Shown here in pieces: positions 51,351 to 61,138 of a stretch of DNA of 64,000 bases. This DNA comes from Anaerolineales bacterium (GTDB lineage Bacteria > Chloroflexota > Anaerolineae > 4572-78 > J111): assembly GCA_015075405.1 (NCBI GenBank), contig JABTUK010000004.1:682001-746000 (forward strand). The letters run 5' to 3'. The notes under the pieces are model-generated. The model was not told the origin of the DNA. It ran no database searches and was given only the letters and a program-made list of their open reading frames with translations. A program made the position numbers and the translations under genes. The first letter of the stretch is position 1, and every line of letters begins with the position of its first letter.

Positions 51351-51785
51351 ATGAGCAACAAAGTTAACTGGTTTGAAATCCCCGCGGCCAATATGGAACG
51401 GGCCATCAAATTTTACAGCGAGGTTTTCCAGCAAGAAATGAAAGTATTTGAAGTGGATGAACAGCGCACGGTAGCGCTGCTGCCTCCCGGCGCGGGGATG
51501 GCAGAGGACATTGAACCGTTTGGCACGCTTTTGCAGATGGCCAACTTCGAACCGAGCGATAAAGGGACGATTGTCTATTTCGACCCGGTGGACAATCTAG
51601 ATATGGCGCTAAAGCGCGTGGAAACAGCGGGCGGCAAAGTCACTTTCCCCAAGTTCCGCATTGGGAACGGCTACCTGGCTACCTTTATGGACAGCGAAGG
51701 TAACACCGTTGGACTGCTTGAGTGGGATAAGGCCTACCCATTTGCTGAGACTGCACTCAGCAAAAACAGCCCTGCGGGCATTTGA
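51351..51785 (+). CDS. VOC/glyoxalase-family protein with element-altered C-terminus
   Basis: A 144-residue dioxygenase/glyoxalase-like protein. WFEIPAANMERAIKFYSEVFQQEM is the first VOC half and VDNLDMALKRVETAGGKVTFPKF with DSEGNTVGLLEW the second. The original protein ended at GLLEWDKA; the last 16 residues (from YPFAETALSKNSPAGI) are encoded by the inserted element at 51737. A clear AAGGAG precedes the ATG. The VOC fold is complete before the junction, so the protein may still work. Confidence 0.85.
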   Translation: MSNKVNWFEIPAANMERAIKFYSEVFQQEMKVFEVDEQRTVALLPPGAGMAEDIEPFGTLLQMANFEPSDKGTIVYFDPVDNLDMALKRVETAGGKVTFPKFRIGNGYLATFMDSEGNTVGLLEWDKAYPFAETALSKNSPAGI

Positions 51786-53538
51786 CAAGATTGAAGTATT
51801 TTGATTAAGCTCACTTCATCAGCGAGATGAAGGAGAGGATACAATGGTTGACCAGTTGAGCGCAGCCTACGCCGATTATTTGCAGGGGAGTTATGATTGC
51901 CCAGACCGGATTGTCCTGACCGCCTACCATCGGCTGGCCTCCTCGGCGGGCGGCTTTCGTTACTGGTGGCGACGGCTGTATGGCAGCGATGAGAACCTGG
52001 ACAAAACGCATCTGATCCGATTGTCGGGTCGGTTCCATCGGCGGGTCAAAGCTTACGCGAACAAACACGACATTCCAGTGCTGGAGGGTCCATTAGAGGA
52101 GCGTAAACATGACTTGGCTGAACAATACAAACCAGACGACCCAGCTTTTGTCGGGCTGTTTCTGATCATCATCAGTCGGGCATCGGGAGCAGTCTGGGAT
52201 GTCAAACGTAGCCCAGAGGGTCGAGTTCACAGTTTGAGCAAGCATTATCGGATGATCAACCACATTTTCTTTCACATCATGGACCCGGAATGGGGCCACG
52301 TCACCCTCCGTATTAGCAGCCATCCGCCGTTCGCGGCGATGGTTATTCTCAATGGGCACGAATATCTGGCTCGTCAGGCCCATCAGGCCGGGCGAACTCT
52401 GGAACTGACAAGCAACTGTTTTAGCGATATAATGACCGCCGCAGACTTGACCTGGCTTGCAGAGACCTCGTGGGAGCTACCCACCAAAGGGCAACTGGGT
52501 CAGGTCTGCCACCGCTGGCTCAACAGTTGTCTCCATTTTGCCCTGCCCGAAAGCGAACGACTGCGGAGTGGTTTCGAATACCGTTGTTCGTTGTTTCAGG
52601 TGGAGTACTCGCGCAACCTGCTGTTTCGGCGTCCGGCTCAAATGGAGCAGGTGTTCGAAGCCCTGATTGATCGGACCCGCGCTCGACTGGACCTTAGGCA
52701 GATCATGACCATCTTTGGCCGCAAGCGCCGGCCTCACTTCAAAGGCAGTCCTAAGGGCCGCCGGCTCAAACTAGAACGAAACCTCGAGCGACCTGAGTAC
52801 GACTTGACCATTTTCAGGCTCCATTTTGCTCCCTTGACCCTCAAGTTGTACACCAAAGGCGAGGCTGTTCTCCGGGCTGAAGTGATGCTGCATAACGCCC
52901 GCGCCTGGTCTGGTCCCCGCCGCCTGGATCAATTTCCTGAACTGATCGTCCAGTTCCAGCAAATCCTGGAGCGCTTTCTCAACCAACTCTATGCCCTGGA
53001 TCAAGCCTTTGTGGCCGATGACACCCTGGATACCTTAGGCCAGCGGGGTCAGGTCGGTTCAACCCCCACCGCGGGTCTGGACCTCAACCAGCCTCGGCTG
53101 CGGGCCGTACTCCAAGCCGTGCTTGCTTTAGCCATAACGCCGGGAGGCTTCAGCGTCTCCCAATTAGCCCAGCAGGTCCGGGACCTGTTAGGCTGGCCCG
53201 AAAGTCAGTATCAGCCTCGCCACGCGGCTTACGATCTCAAAAAACTGCGCGGCAAAAACTGGGTCCACAAAATTGGTTCAGCCCGCCGCTATCAAGTCGA
53301 AACCAGCGCTCTTAAAATCATGGCTGCCTTACTGACTTTACGCGAGAAGGTCATTAAACCCGTTTTAGCCAGCGTGACCAAGCCCAAAAGCGAACCCAAT
53401 CCCCAGCCTCAGACTGACCTTGATCTTCAATATGGTAAAGTGCAAACCGAGATGCGGGCTTTACTCCTCATCCTCGGTGTCGCTGTTTAAATAACCTTTT
53501 TATCGACAATCTTTTGTCGATGTCAGTACTACAAGTGA
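51737..53538 (+). mobile_element. CTA-targeting element, copy 2 (1802 bp)
   Basis: Same ends, hairpins and coding region as copy 1. CTA flanks are at 51734-51736 and 53539-53541. In the compared ends only one base differs, in the loop of the left hairpin (G in copy 1 at 40707, A here at 51755), and the stems are unchanged. Removing the element and one CTA gives GCC TAA ATG: the VOC stop next to the start of the following gene. Confidence 0.9.
51844..53490 (+). CDS. Putative transposase of an unrecognised family (copy 2)
   Basis: Identical in all 548 residues to the protein at 40796-42442 and with the same ribosome site. Motifs and family remarks are given there. Identity of two copies 11 kb apart, in unrelated contexts, shows recent transposition or strong gene conversion. 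Confidence 0.7.
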   Translation: MVDQLSAAYADYLQGSYDCPDRIVLTAYHRLASSAGGFRYWWRRLYGSDENLDKTHLIRLSGRFHRRVKAYANKHDIPVLEGPLEERKHDLAEQYKPDDPAFVGLFLIIISRASGAVWDVKRSPEGRVHSLSKHYRMINHIFFHIMDPEWGHVTLRISSHPPFAAMVILNGHEYLARQAHQAGRTLELTSNCFSDIMTAADLTWLAETSWELPTKGQLGQVCHRWLNSCLHFALPESERLRSGFEYRCSLFQVEYSRNLLFRRPAQMEQVFEALIDRTRARLDLRQIMTIFGRKRRPHFKGSPKGRRLKLERNLERPEYDLTIFRLHFAPLTLKLYTKGEAVLRAEVMLHNARAWSGPRRLDQFPELIVQFQQILERFLNQLYALDQAFVADDTLDTLGQRGQVGSTPTAGLDLNQPRLRAVLQAVLALAITPGGFSVSQLAQQVRDLLGWPESQYQPRHAAYDLKKLRGKNWVHKIGSARRYQVETSALKIMAALLTLREKVIKPVLASVTKPKSEPNPQPQTDLDLQYGKVQTEMRALLLILGVAV

Positions 53539-53542
53539 CTAA

Positions 53543-54028
53543 ATGAAGACGCAATCTATCATGAAAGTATATGCACATAAAATTGGCGCAGTGTTTTACA
53601 TTCTATGGGGTCTTCTTCACATTGCGGGAGGAGTTGTGTTGCTTCAGCAGCTTGCAGCCGATGGGGCGACGAAGGCTTTGGCGACTATCGGCTCGGCTGT
53701 TCCCCCCGTTGATTTGCCGATAATCTCCGGAGGTGTGACCGCCGCCGTTTTAGCCTACTACGCCTGGAATATTCTCTGTATCGGCCTTTTGGTGTTGGTT
53801 GTGGGGGTCAGGCTAAACTGGAACAATAGCCGCATGGGTTATTGGCTCAACCTGGCTGTCGTTGGCGCTGTTGATCTTGGCTTGATCTTTACATTATTAG
53901 CGCCCGGCTATATGGCCTTAGCCGATGGGGGTTTGGGGTTGGCGCTGTGGTTACCAGCGGCCATTTTTAGCACCATCGGTTTGCTTCATCATCATCCGCA
54001 GCGGGCCGGGCAAGACGTGCCGGCTTAA
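53543..54028 (+). CDS. Small multi-pass membrane protein
   Basis: A 161-residue hydrophobic protein with about four helices (AVFYILWGLLHIAGGVVLLQQL, VTAAVLAYYAWNILCIGLLVLVVGV, LNLAVVGAVDLGLIFTLLAP and LALWLPAAIFSTIGLLHHH). No family recognised beyond a general DoxX/DUF-type look. Before insertion of the element its ATG lay right after the VOC stop codon, so it was co-translated with VOC. It has now lost that ribosome supply and may depend on signals within the element. Confidence 0.7.
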   Translation: MKTQSIMKVYAHKIGAVFYILWGLLHIAGGVVLLQQLAADGATKALATIGSAVPPVDLPIISGGVTAAVLAYYAWNILCIGLLVLVVGVRLNWNNSRMGYWLNLAVVGAVDLGLIFTLLAPGYMALADGGLGLALWLPAAIFSTIGLLHHHPQRAGQDVPA

Positions 54029-54061
54029 GCCTCATTCGAAATCAATTCTGGAAGTTGATCG

Positions 54062-54092
54062 TAACGCTTGACAGGAATCCTGTCAAGCGTTA
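54062..54092. terminator. Stem-loop after the membrane protein gene
   Basis: A 15-bp perfect stem, TAACGCTTGACAGGA with its complement around one central base. A T-rich tail (TTGTT) follows, weaker than a usual T-run. Confidence 0.75.
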
Positions 54093-54145
54093 TTGTTCAG
54101 CTTGAGATAAGAAGTCCTACCGATCAACAATTAAGGAAAAAGTAA

Positions 54146-54517
54146 ATGGCTAAAAAGAGCATCAAGCGGTGCGCACCGGAAGAATTACTGGTAGGAGTGT
54201 CGCCTCAAATCCAGGAATTGGTTACCCAGTTGCGCCAACTGATCCGCACCATTGTGCCTACGGTTGAGGAGGCAGGTTATCCCGGCTGGAAATTGATTGG
54301 CTACCGGCATAAGCGTTATTTCTGCTTTATTGCCCCCAAAATAGATCACGTTCAGTTTGGTTTTGAGCATGGCCGCACTTTACCCGACCCCACTGGGCTA
54401 CTTGAAGGAACAGGCAAGCAGGTGCGTTACGTGACGCTTCATCCTGACAAAAACCTGCCGCTCGTCCCCCTCCAAGAGCTGATCGGAATTGCGGCTTTGA
54501 GAGCAGAACTTGAATAA
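54146..54517 (+). CDS. DUF1801-domain protein
   Basis: A 123-residue protein of the DUF1801/YdhG type. Recognisable parts are LVTQLRQLIRTIVPTVEEAGYPGWKLIGYRHKRYFCFIAPKIDHVQFGF and VRYVTLHPDKNL. This fold is iron-sulfur-frataxin-like in shape; its role is unknown. AAGG precedes the ATG by about eight bases. Confidence 0.8.
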   Translation: MAKKSIKRCAPEELLVGVSPQIQELVTQLRQLIRTIVPTVEEAGYPGWKLIGYRHKRYFCFIAPKIDHVQFGFEHGRTLPDPTGLLEGTGKQVRYVTLHPDKNLPLVPLQELIGIAALRAELE

Positions 54518-54520
54518 ACG

Positions 54521-54570
54521 CTGGGGCTGGGCTGGCCAGATCAAGTCAAAACCTGGCCCAGCCGCCCCAG
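54521..54570. terminator. GC-rich convergent terminator
   Basis: CTGGGGCTGGGCTGGCCAG pairs with CTGGCCCAGCCGCCCCAG with one or two bulges, between the convergent DUF1801 and DinB genes. Confidence 0.65.
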
Positions 54571-54629
54571 TAGACTACTGATAGAATTGTCGGTTCCCAC
54601 CCTTTCGGCCAATGGCTAGCCTGCCGTTT

Positions 54630-55160
54630 TTAGAAGGGGTATCCCTGCACCCCTTGCAAACCTTTCAAACAGGCGATTTCGCCGGTATGGGTATGCACAT
54701 TAAAGATCAAGACGCCCAAAAACCAACTGAGGGTCTGCTGGCCAAAGCCTATGGCCGTAAGGTCAAGGGAGCGATCCAAATCCTCGTCTGAGAGCGAAGC
54801 GAGATAACCATCGCTGGCCTCATAAACCGCCTCGGCATAGCTGCGCAGCGTATCCAGATCAACTTGTACCCTCCCAGCCCATTCATGCCAGGGAGGCGCT
54901 TGCGGGGGGAGTTCGCTCACGCCCACCTTGCCGGCCCAGGTTGAGGCCAGTAAAGGCGCAGCCCCTTTCAACAAACCATTAATTAAGAAATCTTCCGAGA
55001 TGAGGACGTGGGCGTAATTGGCGCTTAACGGCTGGGCCTTACCGGGAGGCGTCCAGTGGGCCATTTCTGAGGTGACGCCTTGCATCGTTCCTTCCAAAAA
55101 CTCGTGGCCCGTTTTGAACTGCTGGCGCAGAAGCGCAACGCTTTTATTTTGGGTTGACAT
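54630..55160 (-). CDS. DinB-family protein
   Basis: A 176-residue four-helix-bundle protein of the DinB/YfiT type, possible metal-dependent thiol transferases. The start MSTQNKSVALLRQQFKTGHEFLEG and metal-type residues (NYAHVLISEDF, HWTPPGKA, and NVHTHTGEIACL at the end) fit. I place the start at 55160, where AGGAGG lies eight bases upstream. The first residues (MSTQ) and codons match those of the cupin gene next door. Confidence 0.8.
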   Translation of the reverse strand: MSTQNKSVALLRQQFKTGHEFLEGTMQGVTSEMAHWTPPGKAQPLSANYAHVLISEDFLINGLLKGAAPLLASTWAGKVGVSELPPQAPPWHEWAGRVQVDLDTLRSYAEAVYEASDGYLASLSDEDLDRSLDLTAIGFGQQTLSWFLGVLIFNVHTHTGEIACLKGLQGVQGYPF

Positions 55161-55248
55161 TAAATAGACCTCCTTGGATAAAGTAAAAGTTATCGACAAC
55201 GATTGGGGCTAATAATTGTAGTTTATCTCACCTGATACTAACATTCCA

Positions 55249-55274
55249 GACCAAAAAATGCTCACTTTTTGGTC
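55249..55274. terminator. Possible hairpin between DinB and cupin genes
   Basis: GACCAAAAA and TTTTTGGTC with an eight-base loop. It lies between two minus-strand genes and may end the cupin transcript. Confidence 0.5.
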
Positions 55275-55430
55275 ACCTTTCTAATCCCTCGATGGGCTGC
55301 ATAGCGTTTAGGTCTATAGTATTCAAACCCTCGCCGTTAAGCCTGATGGCGATGGCCCGAACGGGATGCGTGGAGCAGCCGCTAACCGGAGTGGCTACCG
55401 TGGATACCCCCGCTAACTTAGGGGCTAAAT

Positions 55431-55901
55431 TTACTGCACCGGCAGAGGTAAAAGCTCAATCTCATACTTGCTGAAGATTGCCGCCACTCTGGCCATGTCA
55501 GGCGGCCCACCCGCCGGTAGAGCACCTAACTCTTCAAAGAACTTTTCAAAGTTTGCCCCCGGGATGACTGTCCACACAGTCGTGCCGGGCTTGGAGCCGG
55601 CATTGCGGAAGGCGTGCGCAATGGAGCGGGGGAAATGAATCACCGCGCCTGCTTTGGCCTGATAAGTTTGCTCCCCTAACTGGATTTCATACTCCCCTTC
55701 AACGACCTGAATCACTTCATCCTCATTTTTGTGAACGTGTGGCGGGATACCGTGTCCGGGCGGGGTCACCAATTCAAAAACGTAGTAGGTCCCCTGAGTC
55801 TCCTGCTCGGTCAACTTAAGGGTGACGGCGTGGCCCAACACGTTCATCTTGCGACCCTGGCCTGATTGAATCACAGTTGCTTCTTTGCTTTGGGTTGACA
55901 T
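55431..55901 (-). CDS. Cupin-domain protein
   Basis: A 156-residue single-domain cupin. The metal-binding motif is PPHVHKNEDEVIQVVEGEYEI near 53-73 (two His, one Glu), with the second motif PRSIAHAFRNAG near 92. The specific reaction is unknown. TAAGGAGC precedes the ATG. It shares its first four residues and a 13-base start context (ATGTCAACCCAAA) with the DinB gene. It diverges from the SARP-type regulator at 56019, which may control it. Confidence 0.85.
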   Translation of the reverse strand: MSTQSKEATVIQSGQGRKMNVLGHAVTLKLTEQETQGTYYVFELVTPPGHGIPPHVHKNEDEVIQVVEGEYEIQLGEQTYQAKAGAVIHFPRSIAHAFRNAGSKPGTTVWTVIPGANFEKFFEELGALPAGGPPDMARVAAIFSKYEIELLPLPVQ

Positions 55902-56813
55902 TTTTTAGCTCCTTAATTGTGTGTATAATGGAATTGTTTATCCTGGTCTTATCATATCCGGCCGGCGTGTCAAAAGCGTTAAAACGAGGCGTCGGGCCGT
56001 TAAATTTCCAGTAGGACGATGAGCCAATTACGCCTTTCGCTGCTTGGCCCACCTCAAGTTTGGGCCGATGATACGCCGTTAACCTTCGCCACGCGCAAAG
56101 CCCTGGCCCTGCTTATTTACCTGGTCGTCGAAGGTGGCTCGCAGCCCCGCGATAAGTTGCTGGCGTTGCTATGGTCGGACAGCGGGCCGGAACGGGGGCG
56201 AGGGGTCCTACGCACCACCCTGGCCTACCTGCGCCGCGCCCTCGACGCTTCGACTACCCTCAACAGCGCCGCCTATTTGATGACCGAGGCCGATACCATC
56301 GCCTTTAATTTCAAAGCTGACTACAACCTGGACCTCCATCAGGTGGAATTGGCCTTGCAATCAGACCAGCCAGCTTTGTTAGAACAGGTTGCCTCCCTCT
56401 ATCGGGGCGACTTTTTGGCGGGTTTTTCCATGCTCGATGCGCCGGGCTTTGACGAGTGGGCCAGTGTACAGCGTGAAACCTGGCATCGCCGGATGAGCGC
56501 CATTTTTGAGCAGTTATCGCAGCGGCAGGCCGAGGAGCGGCACTTTGAAGCCGGGCTTGCGACCGCCGCTTGCTGGGTAGCGCACGACCCGCTCAATGAG
56601 GCCGCCCATCGCCGGCTGATGCAATTGTACGCTCTGAAAGGCGACCGAACCGCGGCCCTGCAAGCCTATGCTGCCTGCCAGACAACCCTGAAAATGGAAC
56701 TGTCCATCGAGCCATCGGCGGAGACCAAAAAACTGGTTGAGCAGATCCGTAAGCAGGAGTTTAGATTGCCGATTTCAGATTTTGGACAGCGTGCCCAGTG
56801 GGTATTGAAGACC

Positions 56814-57968
56814 CTTTGTACGCGACAAAAGATTCAGGCACTGAATTTGGATCAAGGAGCAAAACCAGTAAGATGTAGGATTTGAAATCGATCAAGAGGA
56901 GAATAATCCGTGTTTCATATCCTACAACTCAAAAGTGTACTCAGCGGTCATTTATCGTGGCACGGGGCTCGGCTGAGTTTCTTGGCGATGTTTCTGATCG
57001 CCTTACTGAAAGTCAAAACGGTTAATTTAACTGAAATTGCCACCGCCCTCAATCCCAAGGCGAAAGTCAGCTCAAATTATCGTCGCTTGCAACGCTTTTT
57101 TGCCGGGTTTGAACTGGACTACGATGTTATGGCCAAACTGATGGTGTCTCTGTTGCCCAGGCCGGCCGACGGGTATACCTTGAGCCTGGATCGGACGAAT
57201 TGGCAGTTTGGTCAATATTCCCTCAACTTGCTGGTGTTGGTCATTGTCTATAACGGCGTTGCCTTCCCGATCTACTGGCACTTTTTGGATAAGAAAGGTA
57301 ACTCCAACACTGCCGAACGGATCGCCTTGCTGGAGAAGTTCATCGCCACCTTTGGCCAGAGATGTATCGCTTGTTTGGTGGCTGACCGGGAGTTTGTCGG
57401 TCAGAAGTGGTTCAAGTATCTCCGTCAAAAGCAGCTTTTATTCCGTATCCGCATCCGCCAGAACTTCCAAGTTGCCGGTAAACAGGGTCAAATCCCGGTG
57501 ATGGCTATATTTCAACATCTGACGGTCGGCGAACAGTTGGTCTTGTCCCGCAAACGCTTCGTTTTGGGGCAGCCGTTATACTTGATTGGGCTCCGACTTG
57601 AGGATGAATACCTGCTCATTGTGACCAACCAAACCCCAGAGCGGGCTCTGGACGATTATGCTCGCAGGTGGAACATCGAAACCCTGTTTGGCATTCTCAA
57701 ATCCAGAGGCTTTCGCCTCGAAGAAACCCATTTGACTGAGGGCGAAAGCATTAACAAACTCCTGGCTCTCCTGGCTTTAGCCACCGTCTGGGCGTTTAAG
57801 GTCGGTGAGTGGTTACATCAACAGGAGCCACTCAAACTCAAAAAGCATGGACGTTTGGCCAAAAGCTTATTTCGCTACGGATTAGACCACTTGCGCTCCA
57901 TCGTTTTTGACATTCAACTCAAAATGGATGATTTCCTGTTCTCTTTGAAATTTTTGTCCTGTACATAG
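56814..57968 (+). mobile_element. IS4-family insertion sequence (1155 bp)
   Basis: Bounded by the 9-bp target duplication TTGAAGACC (56805-56813 and 57969-57977). Terminal inverted repeats of about 22 bp, CTTTGTACGCGACAAAAG at left and the complement of CTATGTACAGGACAAAAA at right, have five mismatches. It carries one transposase gene whose stop codon forms the last three bases of the element. Confidence 0.9.
56910..57968 (+). CDS. IS4-family transposase
   Basis: A 352-residue DDE transposase with GTG start and AAGAGGAG upstream. Catalytic residues sit in LSLDRTNWQFG (Asp near 91), VADREFVG (Asp near 152) and the YREK-type signature YARRWNIETLFGILKSRG (Glu near 256). The N-terminus and overall length fit the family. 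The TAG stop is shared with the right terminal repeat. The gene appears intact, so the element may be active. Confidence 0.9.
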   Translation: MFHILQLKSVLSGHLSWHGARLSFLAMFLIALLKVKTVNLTEIATALNPKAKVSSNYRRLQRFFAGFELDYDVMAKLMVSLLPRPADGYTLSLDRTNWQFGQYSLNLLVLVIVYNGVAFPIYWHFLDKKGNSNTAERIALLEKFIATFGQRCIACLVADREFVGQKWFKYLRQKQLLFRIRIRQNFQVAGKQGQIPVMAIFQHLTVGEQLVLSRKRFVLGQPLYLIGLRLEDEYLLIVTNQTPERALDDYARRWNIETLFGILKSRGFRLEETHLTEGESINKLLALLALATVWAFKVGEWLHQQEPLKLKKHGRLAKSLFRYGLDHLRSIVFDIQLKMDDFLFSLKFLSCT

Positions 57969-58680
57969 TTGAAGACCAATAAATCGAAAATTCAACCTCT
58001 TCCTTTTGTGGGCCGCTCTGCTGAATATGCTCAACTGGGGGCGACCTATCAAACCGTCTGTCAGGGTCAGCCCCGGGTAGTCCTCATCGAGGGTGAGGCC
58101 GGGATTGGCAAAACTCGCCTGGCCACCGAATTTCTCAACTGGCTCATCTTCCACGGGGCCGATGTGCTGCGGGGGCGAGCTTTCGAGGCCGGCGGCCGTC
58201 TGGCCTATCAGCCCATCACTGAGATGATCCGGGAACGGATTGAGCAAGAAAATGCGCCCGATGACCTCCTCGGCGACGTCTGGTTAGCCGAATTGAGCCG
58301 CCTGCTGCCGGAACTACGCGAGCGCTATCCTGATCTACCACCCCCCACGGCTGACGAAACCCTGGCTCAGGCCCGCCTGCTAGAGGCGCTGGCCCGGCTC
58401 GGTCAGGCCATGGCTGCCCGTCGCCCGCTGGTTTGGTTTATTGATGATGCGCAGTGGGCCGATGTGGCTTCGCTGGACACATTGAGTTACCTGGGCCGCG
58501 TCTGGGCCGAGCGAAATGTAGTGGTGCTGCTGCTTTTCAGTATTCGCACCGAAGCTTTGCTGGCGTCCCCAGCTCTGAACGAATGGCTCGTCGCCCTGGC
58601 CCGTGCTGCACCGCTGACCCGGCTCAATCTGGGACCGTTGACAGCGGCCGAAACCCAGCAATTGGTGGAAACCTTGCAGG

Positions 58681-58758
58681 GAGGTAGGGAGGCAGGGGAG
58701 CAGAGGAGTAGAAGAGTGGGGGAGCAAGGGGGGCAAGAAAACCAGTTCTCCCCTGCTC
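58681..58758. repeat. Variable-unit hairpin inside a gene (GGGGAGCAG units)
   Basis: GAGGTAGGGAGGCAGGGGAG-type units then CTCCCCTGCTC, in frame within the ATPase part of the split SARP gene. It encodes a charged, glycine-rich insert (GGREAGEQRSRRVGEQGG) that the paralogue at 61139 lacks. Confidence 0.75.
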
Positions 58759-60932
58759 AATTCGCCGATTGGCTCTTCGCTGAAACAGCCGGTCAGCCCT
58801 TCTATATCTCTGAAACCCTCAAGATGCTCCAGGAGCAGGGAACGCTCCGCGCCCAGGCTGACCCGGCGGGCCACTGGCTGATTGATCCGGCCGGGAATTT
58901 GCCCCCGGTCCCGGCTAAAGGTCAAACCGCTGCCTCGCTCATCCCGTCCGGGGTGCGGCAAATCATCCTGGCTCGGCTTAACCGGTTGTTGCCCAATGCG
59001 GCCGCCTTATTGACCGCCGCAGCGGTGATGGGCCGCCCGTGTCGTTTTGAACGCCTGTCTCAAGTGGCCGGCCTGGCCGAAAATGAGAGCCTGCTGGCTT
59101 TAGATGAACTACTGCTAGGTCGCTTACTCCTGGAGACCCACCAGACAGCCCGCCCATATGCGCTGGCCCACGATAAGATTCGAGATGTGGTCTACACCGA
59201 GGCCGGCGCGGCCCGGCGACAGGTTTACCATCGGCGGGCCTTTGCCGCCCTGGAAGCTCGCTCTGCGCCGGCGAGCGAATTGGCCCATCATGCCCTGGCT
59301 GCCCAGCTGATCGAACCGGCCTTTCGCTACAGCCTGGCCGCTGGGGATGAAGCAATGGCCCTCTTTGCCGTCCGAGACGCGGTGGCTCACTACGAGCAAG
59401 CTTTGACTCTGGCAACTGTAGACTTGAGTCCACAAAACAGGCAGAACCAAATCTCAAATCTCAAACATCTCTACCTGCAATTGGGCCGGGCCTACGAGTT
59501 GACCAATGTGTGGGATAAAGCCCGTACGATGTACGAGACGTTGCTTACCCTGGCCCAAGAAGTCAATCTGCCTGAGGCTGAGTGTGCCGCCTTGAATCGC
59601 CTGGCGACCCTAGCAGCTCAAATCAACTATGATATTGATCAGGCGACTGCGTTTTTACAGCGGGCTATCCGGGTGGCTGAAGGCTGTGGCGACCCGGTGG
59701 CGCTGGCCGAAGCAGAATGGAACCTGGCCCAAATCAGGGTTTACATCTGGGATATCGAAGGGTCCATGCTTCACGCCCAGCGAGCGCTGGCCTTGGCTCG
59801 CCAATTAGATTTGCCGGAACTGACCGGGCGTAGCTTGACGGTGCTGGGGTTTGCCGAGAACGGCGCGGCCCGATGGGTGGAGAGCGAAAGCCATTACCAG
59901 GAAGCTCGCCACCTGTATGCGGCGCTGGGTAATCGGGCTTTAGAGGCAGAGAGTTTATGTGGTATCGCTCGCGCCAGAGCCAACCTCGGTCAGCCTTATA
60001 CGGCAATTGACCTGGCCCGGACTGCCCATACCCTCAACTTGGAGAGCGACAATGCCTGGGGTCAGGCCGTCAGCGCGCTCAATCTGGGTTTTGTTTTGCT
60101 TGAGGCGAACGAATGGAGTGAGGCGCTGGCTGTGGCCAAAACGGGTGTAGGGTTCGCCCAGGCTGTCAGCGGCTTTGCCCCCTTACCGATCCTCAATCTG
60201 ACCGTCCTGGGCAATACTTACCGGGCTATGCTGGCCCTGGAGGCGGCCCAGGCAGCTCACCGCGAGGCCATTGCCATCAGCGAGTCCCGGCCTCACCAGC
60301 CTTTGCTCAGGATGACGGCCAGTGAGATGTGTGTGGATTGCGGCCTGGGGGGAGATTGGGAGGCGGCCTATCGCTACGCCCGCCAATCGCTGGCGGCCCA
60401 CAATCATAGCTTGCTGCACGGTGGGCTGTACCACTGGTACGTGACCGAGGCGCTGTTACGGGGAGGCGACCTGACGCTGGCGCGAACCGATGCGCAGCGT
60501 TTTGGCCGGCAATTTGGCCACAGCCGGCGCTACCAGATGCCCTACCGGCGTTGTCTGGCTGTTTTAGCGAAGTGGGAAGGGGATATAGGGCAGGCCATCG
60601 AGCATTTGACCATCGCTAACACCCTGGCCGAAGAAATGGACCTGCCGGGAGAGCAGTGGCAAATCCTGGCGGCGCTGGGGGAGTTGTACCGGTCAAGCGG
60701 CCAACAGACGAAGGTAGATGAGATGGTTGAGCGAGCGGCGGAGATCGTGCGGGTCCTCGCCGGCACAATTGACGACGAAGAATTGCAGACAGGTTTTTTG
60801 AGGGGCGCGCAAAGTTGGTTCGCCCATCTGGATGGCAGGCCGCAGCCTATTTAAGAGCACCGGGGGAACATATTGGCCAGAGGAAAGATAGGTACGATCA
60901 GTCTGCTCAATCTTTACACTGTGAAGCGGGAA

Positions 60933-61115
60933 ATGGATCGAAACGCAATTGCGACCCAGGCTTCTAAAGGTGTGTCACTTCGCCTGTATCTGTTTGGGCG
61001 CCTTCAGCTGGAGGATGCCCAGAGAGCCATTTCTTTGCCGACTCGCAAAGTTGAAGCGCTCCTGGCCTATCTCGCCCTACATCCCAAAGTCCATACCCGC
61101 GAAAAGCTGGCTTAG
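60933..61115 (+). pseudogene. Truncated SARP-type N-terminus
   Basis: A short frame that ends LRLYLFGRLQLEDAQRAISL and PTRKVEALLAYLALHPKVHTREKLA, the first half of a SARP winged helix, then a TAG. In intact members a tryptophan-containing stretch (LFWGD or similar) follows. Only 23 bases separate its stop from the stop of the next gene on the opposite strand. It is a leftover of a third paralogue. Confidence 0.75.
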
Positions 61116-61138
61116 GAGCTGGACTTCTAACGGGCCAT

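Larger units (their letters stand above)
56019..60854 (+). pseudogene. SARP-ATPase-TPR regulator gene split by an IS4-type element
   Basis: Before insertion this was one frame of about 1223 residues. Part 1 (56019-56804) has a SARP winged helix (LRLSLLGPPQVWADDTPLTFATRKALALLIYL) and a BTAD helical domain. Part 2 (57969-60854) has PFVGRSAEYAQLG, Walker A EGEAGIGKTRLATEF near 45, a Walker-B-like LVWFIDDAQWAD and about 500 residues of TPR-like repeats. Removing the IS with one 9-bp duplicate rejoins V-L-K-T-N-K in frame. Part 2 also contains an in-frame hairpin repeat at 58681. The two halves may still be made as separate polypeptides. Confidence 0.9.

Noticed and set aside
40689..53538. The two identical elements as an assembly artefact
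   Set aside because: Different flanks, one base difference, and exact restoration of two unrelated target sites argue for real insertions.
55292..55474. 60-codon plus-strand frame before the cupin gene end
   Set aside because: No ribosome site or family, and it overlaps the cupin gene end.
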